A stretch of DNA of 64,000 nt from Sesamum alatum (Eukaryota; Streptophyta; Magnoliopsida; Lamiales; Pedaliaceae), in NCBI GenBank assembly GCA_034509735.1, contig JACGWO010000007.1, forward strand, positions 23,402,046-23,466,045. Direction: 5' to 3'. Positions 1 through 9,689 of this stretch are shown piece after piece (position 1 is the stretch's first letter; every line of letters begins with the position of its first letter). A program made the position numbers and the translations under genes. The notes below the pieces were generated by a model. The model made no database searches. It saw only the letters and a program-made list of their open reading frames with translations, and was not told the origin of the DNA.

Positions 1-70
1 TTTACTTATTCATTCAAATAAATTACTAACTTAAGTATCAGGGTGCTAACCCTATTTTACAGGTTTCCTT
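1..70 (+). repeat. Tail of gypsy 5' LTR
   Basis: The end of the 5' LTR, cut by the window edge. It is identical in layout to the 3' LTR tail at 4018-4090, with scattered substitutions. The LTR probably ends at or just after TTTTACA near position 60; no convincing primer-binding site is visible after it. Confidence 0.65.
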
Positions 71-554
71 TGACATTAGGATCTCACTAAAGATCCTTCA
101 ACTATTGTGGTGCTCCGAATTCCAGTATGCATCACAGGTGTCGTTTGTGGGAAAACTTGAGCTAAAGACACGAGAAATGGCTAGGTCGAACAATTGAGGT
201 GACAATAGTTCTTTCAAGGGAAGCATTTCCCTCTCAACTGTAGTAGATTTTGCTGTTCCACCTCTAGAGAAGGCACTAGGGGGTCTCAATGCCCTCGCTC
301 TAGCTTTTAACCCGACAGCTCTGCCTACTGCCGCCAATCCGCTCTTTTGTAAGTAGATCAACTAGTTGCACATGCTCGCACTGCCAGAACGATAATGAAA
401 ATTGTCTACAAGGTACCAACATGGGATCCTACAATCCACTTCGGACCCTTAACACACAGGTAGTTCACTTTCTCTATAATGATGCTCGCGTTATTTCTAC
501 TACGTGAGTTCTGGCAACTGAGTAGATATCTTATTTTATAAGGTTTACTGGCAG

Positions 555-885
555 ATGGGAGCTCAACAATACCCCGTTAGAGCTGATGGACACCTCTTTA
601 TATGGCTTTGTAGGGGAGGTAGTGCATCCCCTAGGACAGATCTTGCTCTACCTCCTTAGGGATAGAACCCAATAGGAAGACCAAGATGATTCCCTTCTTT
701 ATAGTGGATATGCCTTCAACATACAATATCATTTCAGTGCGACCTGCCTTGGACGCCTTCCAAGCTGCAGTCTCCACCTACCACATGAAGCTTAAGTTCC
801 CTGCCGGGGCAGGAGTAGGGGTAGTTACAGGTGATCAGCACAACATAAAAATGTTATGTCAAGTCTGTGAAAGGAGGCAGTAGGA
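555..885 (+). pseudogene. Gypsy protease C-terminus and protease-RT linker (remnant)
   Basis: Translation on + reads GEVVHPLGQI followed by a short gap, then FFIVDMPSTYNIISVRPALD and AFQAAVSTYHMKLKFP. This is the conserved stretch after the aspartic protease in Tat-type gypsy polyproteins (usually VVDxPSAYNxILGRPxLN). An open stretch of 65 codons runs from ATG at 686 to a stop at 883. The catalytic DSGSS region is not recognisable upstream, so the protease is dead. The region leads into the RT remnant about 200 bp downstream. Confidence 0.75.
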
Positions 886-1059
886 AAGACATAGAGGTAG
901 ATCTCTTTTAGTCTTGCAAGGAGAAAGGGAACAAGCCTATGCAGTATGACGAGCAGGTAAATGAAGTTCCTGTTCGAGTGCAACTTGCAGAAGAGCTGCC
1001 GAGTATCTAGCTAGTACTAGGAGAGCCAGGAAAAACTACCAAGATCACTTCCAGTTGAG

Positions 1060-1900
1060 CCTCGAATTAGCATGACAACTAACCACTTTTTTGCAGGAAA
1101 ATGTGGATGTCTTTGCATGGTCAGCCTGCGACTTTGTGGACATTGGCCCCATTATCGTGGTGGACAAAACTTGAACTTAGATCCGTCATTTCCCCTTGTG
1201 AAGTAGAAGAAAGATACTTCGGTCCTGAAAAAGACAAAGTCATCTAGGAGAAGGAAAGTAAGCTCCTTGAGCACATCAAGGTTCAATTTTCATAATGGTT
1301 ATCCATTGCCGTGCTTGTCTCGAAGCCAAGTAAAAAATATATGTTTGTGGACTTTAGGGACGTTAATAAAACTTGCCCTAAAGATTTTTACCCTCTTCCT
1401 CGCATAGACCAACTGGCGATTCCACCTCTGGTCACGAACTATAGAATATAATGGATGCATCACATGGCTATCATCAAATCAAACTTAACCCCAATGACCA
1501 GAAACGCGTGAGCTTCATCACATCAGTGGGAACATACTATATTATTATTATGGCTTTTGGGCTTAATAATGCAAGTGCTATTTACCAGTGACTGATCGTA
1601 TGTTTCAAGAAAAGATGTTCGGGATATTGACGAAGTATCATATGAAACTCAACCCAACAAAGTGTGCATTTGGATTCTAAAGTGGAAACTGCTTCGAGTA
1701 CATGGTGACCGAGAAAGACATTGAGGCCGATCCTGACAAGATACAAGCTATTCCAGAGATGAAACTACCTAACCTACCTCAGTGAGGTACAAAGACTTGT
1801 TGGCCACATAGCTGCCCTCAACAAGTTCATATCCTGCTCTGCCGAATGCAGCCTGCTCTTCTTCAAGGTGTTAAGGAAGACCAAGGACTTCACCTAGAAT
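1060..1900 (+). pseudogene. Gypsy reverse transcriptase remnant
   Basis: Frameshifted + strand matches to a Ty3/gypsy RT. They run in order: DVFAWSACDFVDI (pre-RT), FVDFRDVNKTCPKDFYPLPR near 1340-1410 (RT motif A region), MDASHGYHQIKLNPND near 1451-1500, and SFITSVGTYYIIIMAFGLNN with ASAIYQ near 1510-1590. FGYMVTEKDIEADPDKIQAI near 1690-1750 belongs to the thumb/connection region. The YxDD catalytic box, expected between 1600 and 1630, is lost in a deletion: the sequence jumps from the FQ(E)K segment to LTKYHMKLNPTKC. No functional enzyme can be made. Confidence 0.8.
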
Positions 1901-1959
1901 GAGACCTGTCAACGAGCTTTCTAGATCTGAAGGCCTACCTGGCTGAGCTACCCAACTAG

Positions 1960-2150
1960 GTGGTTGGGTACTTATGAGGTTAAGGAGGACAGAATAAAAG
2001 AATACCTTCAATAAATAAACAAACCTAAGAGCAGGCTCAAGAGCTTCCAGCTCCACCAAATCCACTAGGTAGAGAACACCAAAACAAACTAACTTGCTCA
2101 GCTAGCTAGTTCTCTAGCCGATTACAACACCTGCACTATACATGTAAGAA
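1960..2150 (+). pseudogene. Gypsy RNase H/linker remnant
   Basis: Conceptual + translation gives YEVKEDRIKEYLQ, then SRLKSFQLHQI, then RVENTK-like VENTKTN and LAQLASSLADYNT. These match the end of the RNase H domain of Tat-type elements, where a self-made strand is followed by ENTKADxLSxLASS. Two large deletions separate it from RT on one side and from the expected integrase on the other. No integrase HHCC or DDE motif is visible downstream. Confidence 0.55.
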
Positions 2151-2415
2151 CACTTACTAAGCTTTCTAATGGTATTAATGTAAACATCTTGCACATAGCA
2201 CGGATTGTAGGAAACCCTTTTTTATTATCTCCAGGAAGGAACCTTTTCTGCTAATGGAAATGAGGCAGCCTGCCTGAGGAGTGGGGCATCCAGATTTACC
2301 TTGTTAGGAGGAATACTCTGCAAGCGCAGTTTTTCTCGGCCTTACCTCTGATGCTTGGTAGCAGAGGAGGGAAAATTCGTGCTATAAGAGATACATGAGG
2401 GATCCTACGGCTCTC

Positions 2416-2733
2416 TTACAAGTGTGATCGCCCTTGCAGAAAAGACTTTACGAGTTGGATATATTTGTCCTTTTTCTTGATACTCACCACATCAACAATA
2501 GTGAAATGGGAGCGATAAACCCTACAGGATTCTACCCTGTCAGCATCTACCATATCTTCTACCTTATTCCTCTCCCTTTCCTCCATATTGTTCCCATGCC
2601 CTCCCCCTCTGTCGCCCCTATGGTGTGAGGCAAATTCAGAGGCTGCAGAGTTCTCCCTCTCTTCCCTAAAAGAGTCTACCAGATCTGCCATCACCTCCTC
2701 AATTGCCTTTTCATCAACACTCCCAGTAGACAT
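2416..2733 (-). CDS. Possible antisense ORF of Tat-type gypsy element
   Basis: An open frame of 105 codons on the strand opposite to pol, between the pol remnants and the 3' LTR. It starts MSTGSVDEKAIEEVMADLVD and is charged and Glu/Arg-rich, with no membrane segment or recognised domain. Known Tat-lineage elements (for example Grande and RIRE2-like) can carry an extra ORF, often antisense, in this same place, so position and strand fit. I do not recognise the protein by sequence. It could also be a chance ORF: an overlapping + frame (2434-2628) is also open. Its survival while pol is shredded is mildly notable. Confidence 0.35.
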   Translation of the reverse strand: MSTGSVDEKAIEEVMADLVDSFREERENSAASEFASHHRGDRGGGHGNNMEERERNKVEDMVDADRVESCRVYRSHFTIVDVVSIKKKDKYIQLVKSFLQGRSHL

Positions 2734-3138
2734 GGTTTTTTTAATAAAGAACGAAAAAAAAAATAGAAAATCATACCTATAAAGAGAGGAGGAAAGAAAG
2801 AAATTTGGAGATCAAGAGGAAATTCAAAAAACCTTGTAGAGAAAACCTAGGAATTAGCCGTAAAAAATGGACAAAAGAAAAAAAAAATGAAGGGGGAAGA
2901 GAGAAAGACTGTCCCAAGGATTTTTGCTGAAAATTCAAAAAGGAATGTGCCACAAAACATGTGCCAACCTATCTTAAAAGCAAAAGCAGCAGAGTCGTGT
3001 AGGACTTGACTCTTCTCTCTTTACTTATCGCCTCTCCGCCAATTAGCAAACATGCGCTCCCCTTACATCGCCAAGTTTGTCTTGTCATTTTATTTGTTGT
3101 AATTATCACTTACGGTTAGATAGGCACGGATTCCCCCC

Positions 3139-3160
3139 CCCCCCCCCCAAACCCACATGT
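3139..3160. repeat. Poly-C tract
   Basis: About 18 consecutive C after ATTC, in the stretch between pol and the 3' LTR. Tracts of this length are prone to slippage and to read-length error. Confidence 0.85.
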
Positions 3161-3343
3161 GCATATGAGGTGGTTATGCCCAATATGACACTCATTGGCT
3201 AGCAGTCAAGGCTAGCCTGGGCAGCCTAACATAAATTTTCCTATTGAACCAGCATGGACGAAAGAATCTATTTTAGGTAGATCTTTTCCATGACTATTTC
3301 TTCCTACTCCAACTGTCCAACACCAAAGCCTTGCACTACATGG

Positions 3344-4085
3344 TGACGGGGTGATGATCCCCCTTAAATATTTTTTCTCAAGTCCAAATCTAAGGAGGTG
3401 GCCCCCTATCGAGCACCCCCGCAGGCCCTTGCTACCCTATGAGCTGACCAACAAGTCTAGCCCTGCTTATCCATGGACAAGATACCAAGCCCATAAACTA
3501 TTTATCTTTTACTAACTTGGTAGGTCAAAAAACAAGCCCAATCCAGCAGGATGGCTTAGCGTACAACAAAGACGAACTGTCACATATACTTACAACATCA
3601 TAAGACACATCATATTAAAAAATCAACAATAAACTCTTGTTAGATTGCCGTCGACTAACCTTGTAGCAGCAGGTTAAAAGACCCTACTGAAATCAAGCTG
3701 ACTGGCAAGACTCATTCAAATAGTCATAACTCCTTCAAGATAAGTCCAAATCACAATCCGTGTTTTTTAGTTAGATGACTCACGTAGCTATCTAACGGTG
3801 TTTCACAAGCTGCAACTATTCTTGAGATTGACTCTCTAGCAGCCTATAAATAGAAGCCTTGTGCAGTCGTTTTGGTAACAAAATATCTTTTACTCTCACT
3901 CTCATTTCTCTTTTGGTATTCAACTACCTTTTAGCATATTTTTTTTGCACTCCACATAGATTTTATCTCTTTGTGATCATATTTGATCAATATTATCACT
4001 ATATTTGGACTTTTTCCATTTACTTATTCAGTCAAACAAATTATTACTTAAGTATCAGAGTGCTAGCTCCTGTTTTGCAGGTTTG
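3344..4085 (+). repeat. Gypsy 3' LTR
   Basis: The end matches the first 70 bases of the window. The start is placed near TGACGGGGTGATGATCCCCC because this inverted-repeat-like opening is common in Tat-type LTRs; the true start could be a few bases away. The LTR holds a clear TATA box and runs to TTTTGCAGGTTTG near 4085. I could not see a target duplication. Confidence 0.5.
3845..3852 (+). promoter_or_regulatory. TATA box in gypsy LTR
   Basis: TATAAATA within GCCTATAAATAGAAGCC, about 235 bp before the LTR end. This is the usual layout for the start of retrotransposon transcription. Confidence 0.5.
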
Positions 4086-4089
4086 CTTA

Positions 4090-4930
4090 AGTTTTATAAA
4101 TTTCATATGCCAGAAAAAATCATTAGCAGAACATCTTGAGAAAATGCATATGGGAGAACCACAAGAATCACAAAATCAAATAAATGTTGGAGAACGTGAA
4201 ACAAAAACTGAAAGGTAAATCTCAGAATGCATGATAGCATCCATATTGGATTAGAAGAAGGATCGGAGGAGAGGAGAGATGGATACAGAATGCGGTGGTT
4301 GAAGTGGTTCGTAGCGGAGAAGAAAGAGAGGAGGAGAGGATGAGTGTACTTTTCTTTTAAGAAGTAGACTATAAAGTAGGCTATGATTGGCTACTTTTAT
4401 TTCAATTTTCAAGTACGCTAAGTTGAAGATTTCAATGAGCAATTTTAAAACTAATGTTTTCCTGTGTTCAACAGATATTCGAATCCAAAGCTAACCAATG
4501 CATATTGTATTTTTGTATTACATTAACCCAAACATGATAATGCTTCCCTTGTGCCATCTAAATAAAATATGGACTATAAGAAAATTAAAAGTGAGTTTTT
4601 TTTACATTAACAGAAAAAAAGTAGGAATTGGAGGGCAATTAAGAGAAGATAAAAAAAGATTAGAAATAGTTTTTCCTCATTTGATCCACTCTATTTAATA
4701 CGAATGTGACAAAAACGTGTTGCTTTGCCTCCTTCCGTGAGTTTTGTTTTATTTTCTTCACCAGAACCTTCTTTATTCTCTTTCTTTCTCAGTGTCATTC
4801 TCTTCTTTCTCAGTTTCATTCTATACTCTCAGTTTCATCCTCCTTTCTTTTTCTACTCTCTATGTCATTATTAGTGTCATTCTCTCTGTGTCATTCTCTA
4901 CTCTCTCGGTTTCATTCTATACTCTCAGTT
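4090..4930. other. AT-rich spacer with one exon-like stretch
   Basis: No gene is recognised. At 4113-4217 the + strand reads CQKKSLAEHLEKMHMGEPQE and on to KTER, ending at AAAGGTAAATC, which looks like a 5' splice site. The rest is AT-rich, with C/T-rich runs from 4760 onward. It may be a host exon captured or flanked by the gypsy element, but nothing identifies it. Confidence 0.3.
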
Positions 4931-4937
4931 TTATCCT

Positions 4938-4940
4938 CTT

Positions 4941-4996
<56 letters not shown>
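4938..4996. repeat. C-run and (CT)n microsatellite
   Basis: About 10 C followed by roughly 22 CT dinucleotides. The long open frames across 4706-5098 are low-complexity Ser/Leu products of this repeat and the C/T-rich run before it, not genes. Confidence 0.95.
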
Positions 4997-4999
<3 letters not shown>

Positions 5000-5089
5000 T
5001 CATTACTTTTTCATTACGGATTCATCAGAAGCGGCTTTGGTCGCATTGTACAGTTTAACGTTTATGTTTTGGTGGCAACGATGACCGTG

Positions 5090-5400
5090 TTGATCTAGAA
5101 GAAGAAAAAGACTACTTCGGAAGCCACACCAGTAGCAGCAGAAGCCACCCATGCAGCAACACTCTCATCCAGGTAAGATTTCTATGATTTAGAGGCTGTT
5201 GCAGCCCCAGCCAGGTATGCTTTTTTTTTAATTTTTTTTTTTATCAGGCTCCAATATCGTACTATGAAAATCTTCCTACAGGTTCTTCCTATGAGTTCGA
5301 GGAAGATCAAGGCTCAGCCCGCCTGAGCATCAGCACCGCCCCCAGTCCAACTCCGTCTACTAGGAGCTTATTTTACATTGTGCCGGAACAACCAAGTACG
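5090..5400 (+). other. Cryptic exon-like segments, unidentified
   Basis: Three short stretches are less AT-rich than their surroundings and are bounded by splice-like signals. One ends CATCCAGGTAAGA (5167-5180), a strong plant donor. A second ends GCCAGGTATGC near 5220. A third follows TTTTTTATCAGGCTCC and, after TACAGG, could encode SSYEFEEDQGSARLSISTAP. Product identity is unknown. They could be remains of a host gene carried by a transposon. Confidence 0.3.
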
Positions 5401-6055
5401 ATATATTTCTCTTACTTGTAACAAACCATGTGATTGATATAGTAGCAGTTCTAATGTAAAAGTTTTGGTAGAAACTTCCAAGTTGCCAGATGGTTGTATA
5501 TGTGACTGAGGCTTTTGTGTTTTTGAACTTTTGGAGAAAAAAATAATAGAAACCATAGCTAGGATTTTTAATGGTTTATGTAGTTTTTTTGTTTCTTTTT
5601 TAAATTCAAAGTTTTATTTTTCTTTTTCACTTTCGTTAATGCAGAATTCATTAAATTCTGTTTAGCATTGAAATTATTTATAGCAAATAATTGAAAGACA
5701 TTCTTAAATGTAAGAAAGGAGAAGAAAGAAGAAAACATTCTTAAATTTAATAAAGAAATTGAAAAAGAGAAGAAGGGTTTTTTTTTTAAAAAAAAAAAAG
5801 AGAGAGAGAAGAAGGTATGACCAAAAAAAAAAAAGAAAGAAAGAAAGAAGAAGGGAAAAACAGAATTAATAAGAATTAATAAAACTGACACATGAACAGA
5901 AAATAGATTACATATCATGGTTTTAGGGTTTTTAGTGGGGGAGGAAAAGTGACTAAAGAAAACTTGAGTCGAAGTACATAAATAATCCATACACTAAAAC
6001 GAAATGTGCATTTTAGCCCCTGTACAATCAAAAGCTAGGAATATGATGTATCTTC
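5400..6055. other. AT- and purine-rich intergenic DNA
   Basis: No gene seen. It includes poly-T/poly-A and GA-rich low-complexity runs at 5770-5860 (TTTTTTTTTAAAAAAAA, then GAGAGAGA and AAAGAAAGAAAG). The 140-codon open frame on minus here is a Phe/Lys-rich shadow of these runs. Confidence 0.6.
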
Positions 6056-6059
6056 CATG

Positions 6060-6940
6060 TGAAAAGTTGTATTGAATTTGAACCAATAATGAAAAGTCAA
6101 CAAAATCAATCTTCTTATTTACTTTAGTTTAAAAATTTATTGGGATAAGTTTACCTGCAAGTAGGTTAATATAATGATATACACTTTAAATTTTGAATAA
6201 AGATTTAAATTATGTAATTTTTTTTATATTTACAATATTGAAAAGTGTCTTTTAGGTAAAAATCAATCTTCTTATTTACTTTAATTTCAAAATTTAATAG
6301 GATTTTTCAACATTAACCCTCAACTAGTTTAGACTGCCTTAAACACCTTACACTTATCGTAACAAAAACAAATGTACCCGCACCTAGGTTAATACAATGA
6401 TATACACTTGAATTTAAATAAAGATTAAGATGGTTTCATTTATTTATGTTACAATATTGGCAAGAGTTTTTCAAATAGTTAAAAACAAATCTTCCTATTC
6501 ATTTTAGTTTAAAAATTTTAATTGGATTCGTTAATATTAACCCTCAACTAGCTTAGATTATTTCCAACACTTTTGTAACAAAAACAAAGGTATCTGCAAG
6601 TAGGTTAATGTAACGATATACACTTGAAATTTTGATTAAAGAGTCATATGATGTCATTTATGTCACCCATGCCAATTATAAATACAAATAAATGACACTA
6701 TATAACTCTTCATTCAAAATTTTAAGTGTATATTGATACATTAACCTACTTGCGAGTATATTTATTTTTGTTACAAAAGTGTTAGAGGTTGTCTAAGCTA
6801 GTTGAGGGTTAAGGTTACAAAATCCTTTTAAGTTTTTAAACTAAAGTAAATAGGAATATTGATTTTTAATTATTTGAAAAACTTTAGTCAATATTGTAAA
6901 CATAAATAAATGACACTATCTGAATCTTTATTCCAACCAA
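6060..6940. repeat. Foldback element with tandem and inverted copies
   Basis: A unit of about 215-240 bp recurs. Marker GTAGGTTAATATAATGATAT is at 6161, its variants at 6384 and 6600, giving steps of 223 and 216 bp. A third marker (AACCCTCAACTAG) lies in the 6200-6430 and 6430-6660 copies. From about 6690 the unit appears reversed: 6690-6930 is the inverted copy of 6435-6660, at roughly 85% identity by eye, with a short centre near 6665-6690. The arms would fold into a long hairpin. This fits a foldback or MITE-like element; no coding capacity is seen. Confidence 0.8.
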
Positions 6941-7708
6941 TTTTTTTTATTTATTTTTTAAAATCTATTACAAGAAAAAGAATTACAATTAACAAGGTAG
7001 GAAAAAAATTCTATTTTACTGTAAATATAGATTTATAGTCTTCACCATGAATGCAGAGCATAGACCATGTTGCTTTAATCCAATTATACAAAGGAATGCA
7101 AGTTTGACAAATTCATTATTACTCGTCTCAACTAAGAAAAATTGGAGCATATAATTTAACCTGTCAACATACCCCCCAAATGCTCACCAAGCTCAAGAGA
7201 ACTGTATGGACAACCTGCTGCTGGTAGTCTTGGCATTAATAGGTCAAAATCATCAAAACCAGTTTCACAACTTTCTAAAATATTCTTCTCTAGTTATGCC
7301 TTCTTCACCTTGGTTACTACTCTTGGTTTGCTAACAACAATATTCTTTAAATATTTACAAGCAAATCACTATGTTTGCGAAAAAACACAGGTACACTTTC
7401 AATTGCTTTGTTGCATCTTGGTAATATTTTCTTTTGTTTGAGCTGAATGTCCACCTCACCAAAATGATACTTTTAATGTATTGTTGAACATTTTCTGAGT
7501 AGCCAAGTTCGGCAAATACTCTACAAAAGCACCACAAAGGGCTGTAAGAGAAGAAAATTTTCTTATTACATAAAATCATACGAGTGATATACTAGTATAA
7601 ATACAGAACAAGAACAATGCTTCTTACCTAGATATTTATCTTATGCACTGTGACCATCATATGACTTTAGGGATGATGGAAGTATGTTTCTAAAATGTGA
7701 TGTGACAA
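6941..7708 (-). other. Unidentified gene-like remnant
   Basis: At 7150-7300 the minus strand can be read as ESCETGFDDFDLLMPRLPAA, then GCPYSSLELGEHLGGMLTG. At 7355-7579 there is an open frame of 74 codons (LWCFCRVFAELGYSENVQQY). Composition is less AT-rich than the flanks. I do not recognise either product and cannot join them into a gene. It may be a decayed host gene end. Confidence 0.25.
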
Positions 7709-7717
7709 GGAAAAGAT

Positions 7718-7825
7718 GGCTAAATTGCATAAAACTCCCCTGTATTTTAAAAAATCGGCTAAATACCCCCTGTATTTTGAAAATAGGTGAAAACACCCCC
7801 TGTGTTTTATAAAAGTCAGCAAAAA
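7718..7825 (+). repeat. Left terminal inverted repeat of Mutator-like element
   Basis: It starts GGCTAAATTGCATAAAA and contains three CCCC(C)TGTRTTTT blocks at about 35-bp steps. It pairs with 9183-9288. Confidence 0.85.
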
Positions 7826-8214
7826 ATACCCCTTCTATTATGAATTAATGAAAGGTGTACTGCACGCGCGTGTTGTGCGTCTGGGCTGTTTTTTAGCCCT
7901 ATTTTTATGCCTTTTTCTGCAATTTTGACAAAAATATCCTTTTGGGGCCTATATATTTGACTAAGTGCATCTTTGACTTGTTTTGAGTGTGTTTCTTTTA
8001 CATTTTGAATGCATGTAAAAAAATAAATATTTTTTTATAAATATATTTACTTAAAAATAAAAAATAAGTATATAAAATTTTTGAATTTTTATAATTTAAA
8101 TTGAAATATTGATTTAAAATTATAATAAAAAGATTAATATAATAAATTTATTTTTTAAATTTAAATATCTTAATGAATAAAAGTGTTAATTAATTATAAA
8201 AATTACATATTATT

Positions 8215-8485
8215 AACTTTAAATTATTATTTAGTTAAAAATATTTAAATAAATTATCTTTATTTACTATAAATAAGATTAAATTTAAAATAATTATTAT
8301 AAGTATTAAAAATAAATCTAATATAAATATTAATAATTAAAGAACTTTTTATAAATATATTTAGTTCAAAATACAAATATAAATTTTAATAATTAATTAT
8401 ATATATTATTAATTAATTTAAATTATTGTCTAATTAAAAATATTTAAATAAATTATCTTTAATGACTATAATAATATTATAATTT
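8215..8485. repeat. Partial direct repeat inside Mutator-like element
   Basis: AAATATTTAAATAAATTATC near 8241 recurs near 8436, and the surrounding TTAAATTATT...TAGTTAAAAA context recurs too. This suggests a ~200-bp internal duplication in the AT-rich half. Confidence 0.6.
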
Positions 8486-8640
8486 AAATTATTTATAAAA
8501 AATTGAATCTAAATATTTTCTTAATTATTTTTTTGAATCTAATTTACAAATATTTAAATCAATTAATTTAAATTTATAATTACTCTGAAATTGAGAAATT
8601 AGAAAACTAAAAAATAATAAAAAATAAAACAAAAACCTGT

Positions 8641-8930
8641 GAGACGGGCGGCCGCTGTCGCCCAAAATGGGGGTGACAGTGTCGCCCCCTTCTCTGTTAA
8701 TTTGGGCGACTGCGGAGCAAACTCTGGGCGACAGCATTGGGCGACGCAACCGTTGCCCCAATTTGGGTGACGGCGGTCGCCCATAATAGTGCGCCCTAGC
8801 CCTCTTTTGTGGAGGGCGGCGAGTTAGGGTGGGGTGGGGGAGGTAGGCGGCAGGTGGTGAAGGTGGGGCTGGCGGGCGGCAATGGGTGGGGTTGGGGGTG
8901 GCGTGTGGGGTGGGGGGTGATTTTTATTAA
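8641..8930. other. GC-rich core of Mutator-like element
   Basis: A sharp switch from AT-rich to GC-rich. Short motifs of the type TCGCCC / GGGCGAC occur about nine times between 8657 and 8781, on both strands. The rest is G-rich (GGGTGGGGTGGGGGAGG). Such a block could be captured DNA or a short-tandem expansion; open frames here are not recognisable proteins. Confidence 0.7.
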
Positions 8931-9182
8931 CTTTATTTTTTAAATAATAATTTTATCGTATATAATATATATTTAAAATTAGTTAAATCAAAACCCATGA
9001 TATTTTTTATAAATTTTAGATCCAACTGTCAACATTAATTGATTGGATCTAACAGTTATGATATAATCAATAAAGATCCAACGGTCATTAAAATAAAGAA
9101 TAATATCTAATAAATAAGGGCATAACGGTCAATTTGTCAAAAATTCAACGACGTTAATGATTTTCAACGAAGAGGTGTGATT

Positions 9183-9288
9183 GAGCTGACTTTTACAAAA
9201 CATAGGGGGTGTTTTCGCCTATTTCGAAAAAGAGAGGGGTTTTCAGCCAACTTTTCAAAACACAGGGGAATTTTATGCATTTTTAGCC
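9183..9288 (-). repeat. Right terminal inverted repeat of Mutator-like element
   Basis: The reverse complement starts GGCTAAAAATGCATAAAATT and matches the left arm over about 105 bp. Confidence 0.85.
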
Positions 9289-9297
9289 GGAAAAGAG

Positions 9298-9689
9298 AGA
9301 AAGAGCATTACTAGACCATAATAGAATAATACACAACATAATGAAAACTGTGTACTTACAGGATTAAGATATGATTTGTATTCAAAATCATCAGTGAATA
9401 CTTAGCTTGATGCATTATAATCCTTATATGCTTCCCAAACTCTGTTCAAATCCTTAAACATGATGGCGTTATTATCATTGCCAAGGACTTTTTCCGGTTT
9501 TTTTAAGAAACCACCTTGGGGTGGTTGGAGTATGTCCCTTATTCATTAGATCATAAAAAAGGAGAATGTACAATGGGGAGTAATAACTCCTTAAATTCAT
9601 CTAAAAATGCATAAACAAGGAGTACTACTCCCTTACAGAAATATTCAGGGAAAGCGTAAACAAGGTGTACGACTCCCTTACATTGGAAG
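9298..9689. other. Spacer with possible LINE 3'-end remnant
   Basis: On the minus strand 9490-9560 includes CCACCCCAAGGTGGTTTCTT, similar to the conserved 3' end of many plant L1 elements. A short near-repeat, ACAAGGAGTACTACTCCCTT (9615) and ACAAGGTGTACGACTCCCTT (9660), follows. No gene. Confidence 0.3.

Larger units (their letters stand above)
1..4085 (+). mobile_element. Decayed Ty3/gypsy (Tat-type) LTR retrotransposon
   Basis: The first ~70 bases (TTTACTTATTCATTCAAATA, then AAGTATCAGGGTGCTA and TTTTACAGGTTT) match 4018-4090 closely, so they are the tail of a 5' LTR and the tail of the 3' LTR of one element. Between them, on +, lie protease C-terminal, reverse transcriptase and RNase H/linker remnants in the order usual for Ty3/gypsy. 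Gag, most of protease, and integrase are missing or unrecognisable, and there are many stops and frameshifts. The wording of the protease-RT linker (GEVVHPLGQI, then DMPSTYN) is typical of the Tat lineage in plants. The 5' LTR start lies before the window. The exact LTR ends and target duplication could not be fixed. Confidence 0.8.
7718..9288. mobile_element. Non-autonomous Mutator-like element with long TIRs
   Basis: The left end (GGCTAAATTGCATAAAACTC) and the reverse complement of the right end (GGCTAAAAATGCATAAAATT) match through about 105 bp. Both arms carry three spaced copies of CCCCTGTATTTT-like blocks. GGAAAAGAT (7709-7717) and GGAAAAGAG (9289-9297) flank it as a 9-bp target duplication with one mismatch. 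Long TIRs plus a 9-bp duplication are the mark of Mutator-like elements. The interior (1.36 kb) has no transposase. It is very AT-rich to 8630, then GC-rich from 8641 to 8930. Confidence 0.85.

Noticed and set aside
2434..2782. Two + frames of 64 codons
   Set aside because: Shadow frames of the antisense ORF and neighbouring sequence, with no recognisable protein.
4706..5098. Long open frames of 104-130 codons on +
   Set aside because: They are Ser/Leu/Phe-rich readings of a C/T-rich run and (CT)n microsatellite, with no domain.
5568..5990. 140-codon minus frame, Phe/Lys-rich
   Set aside because: Made by poly-A/T and GA-rich runs; resembles a membrane protein only by composition.
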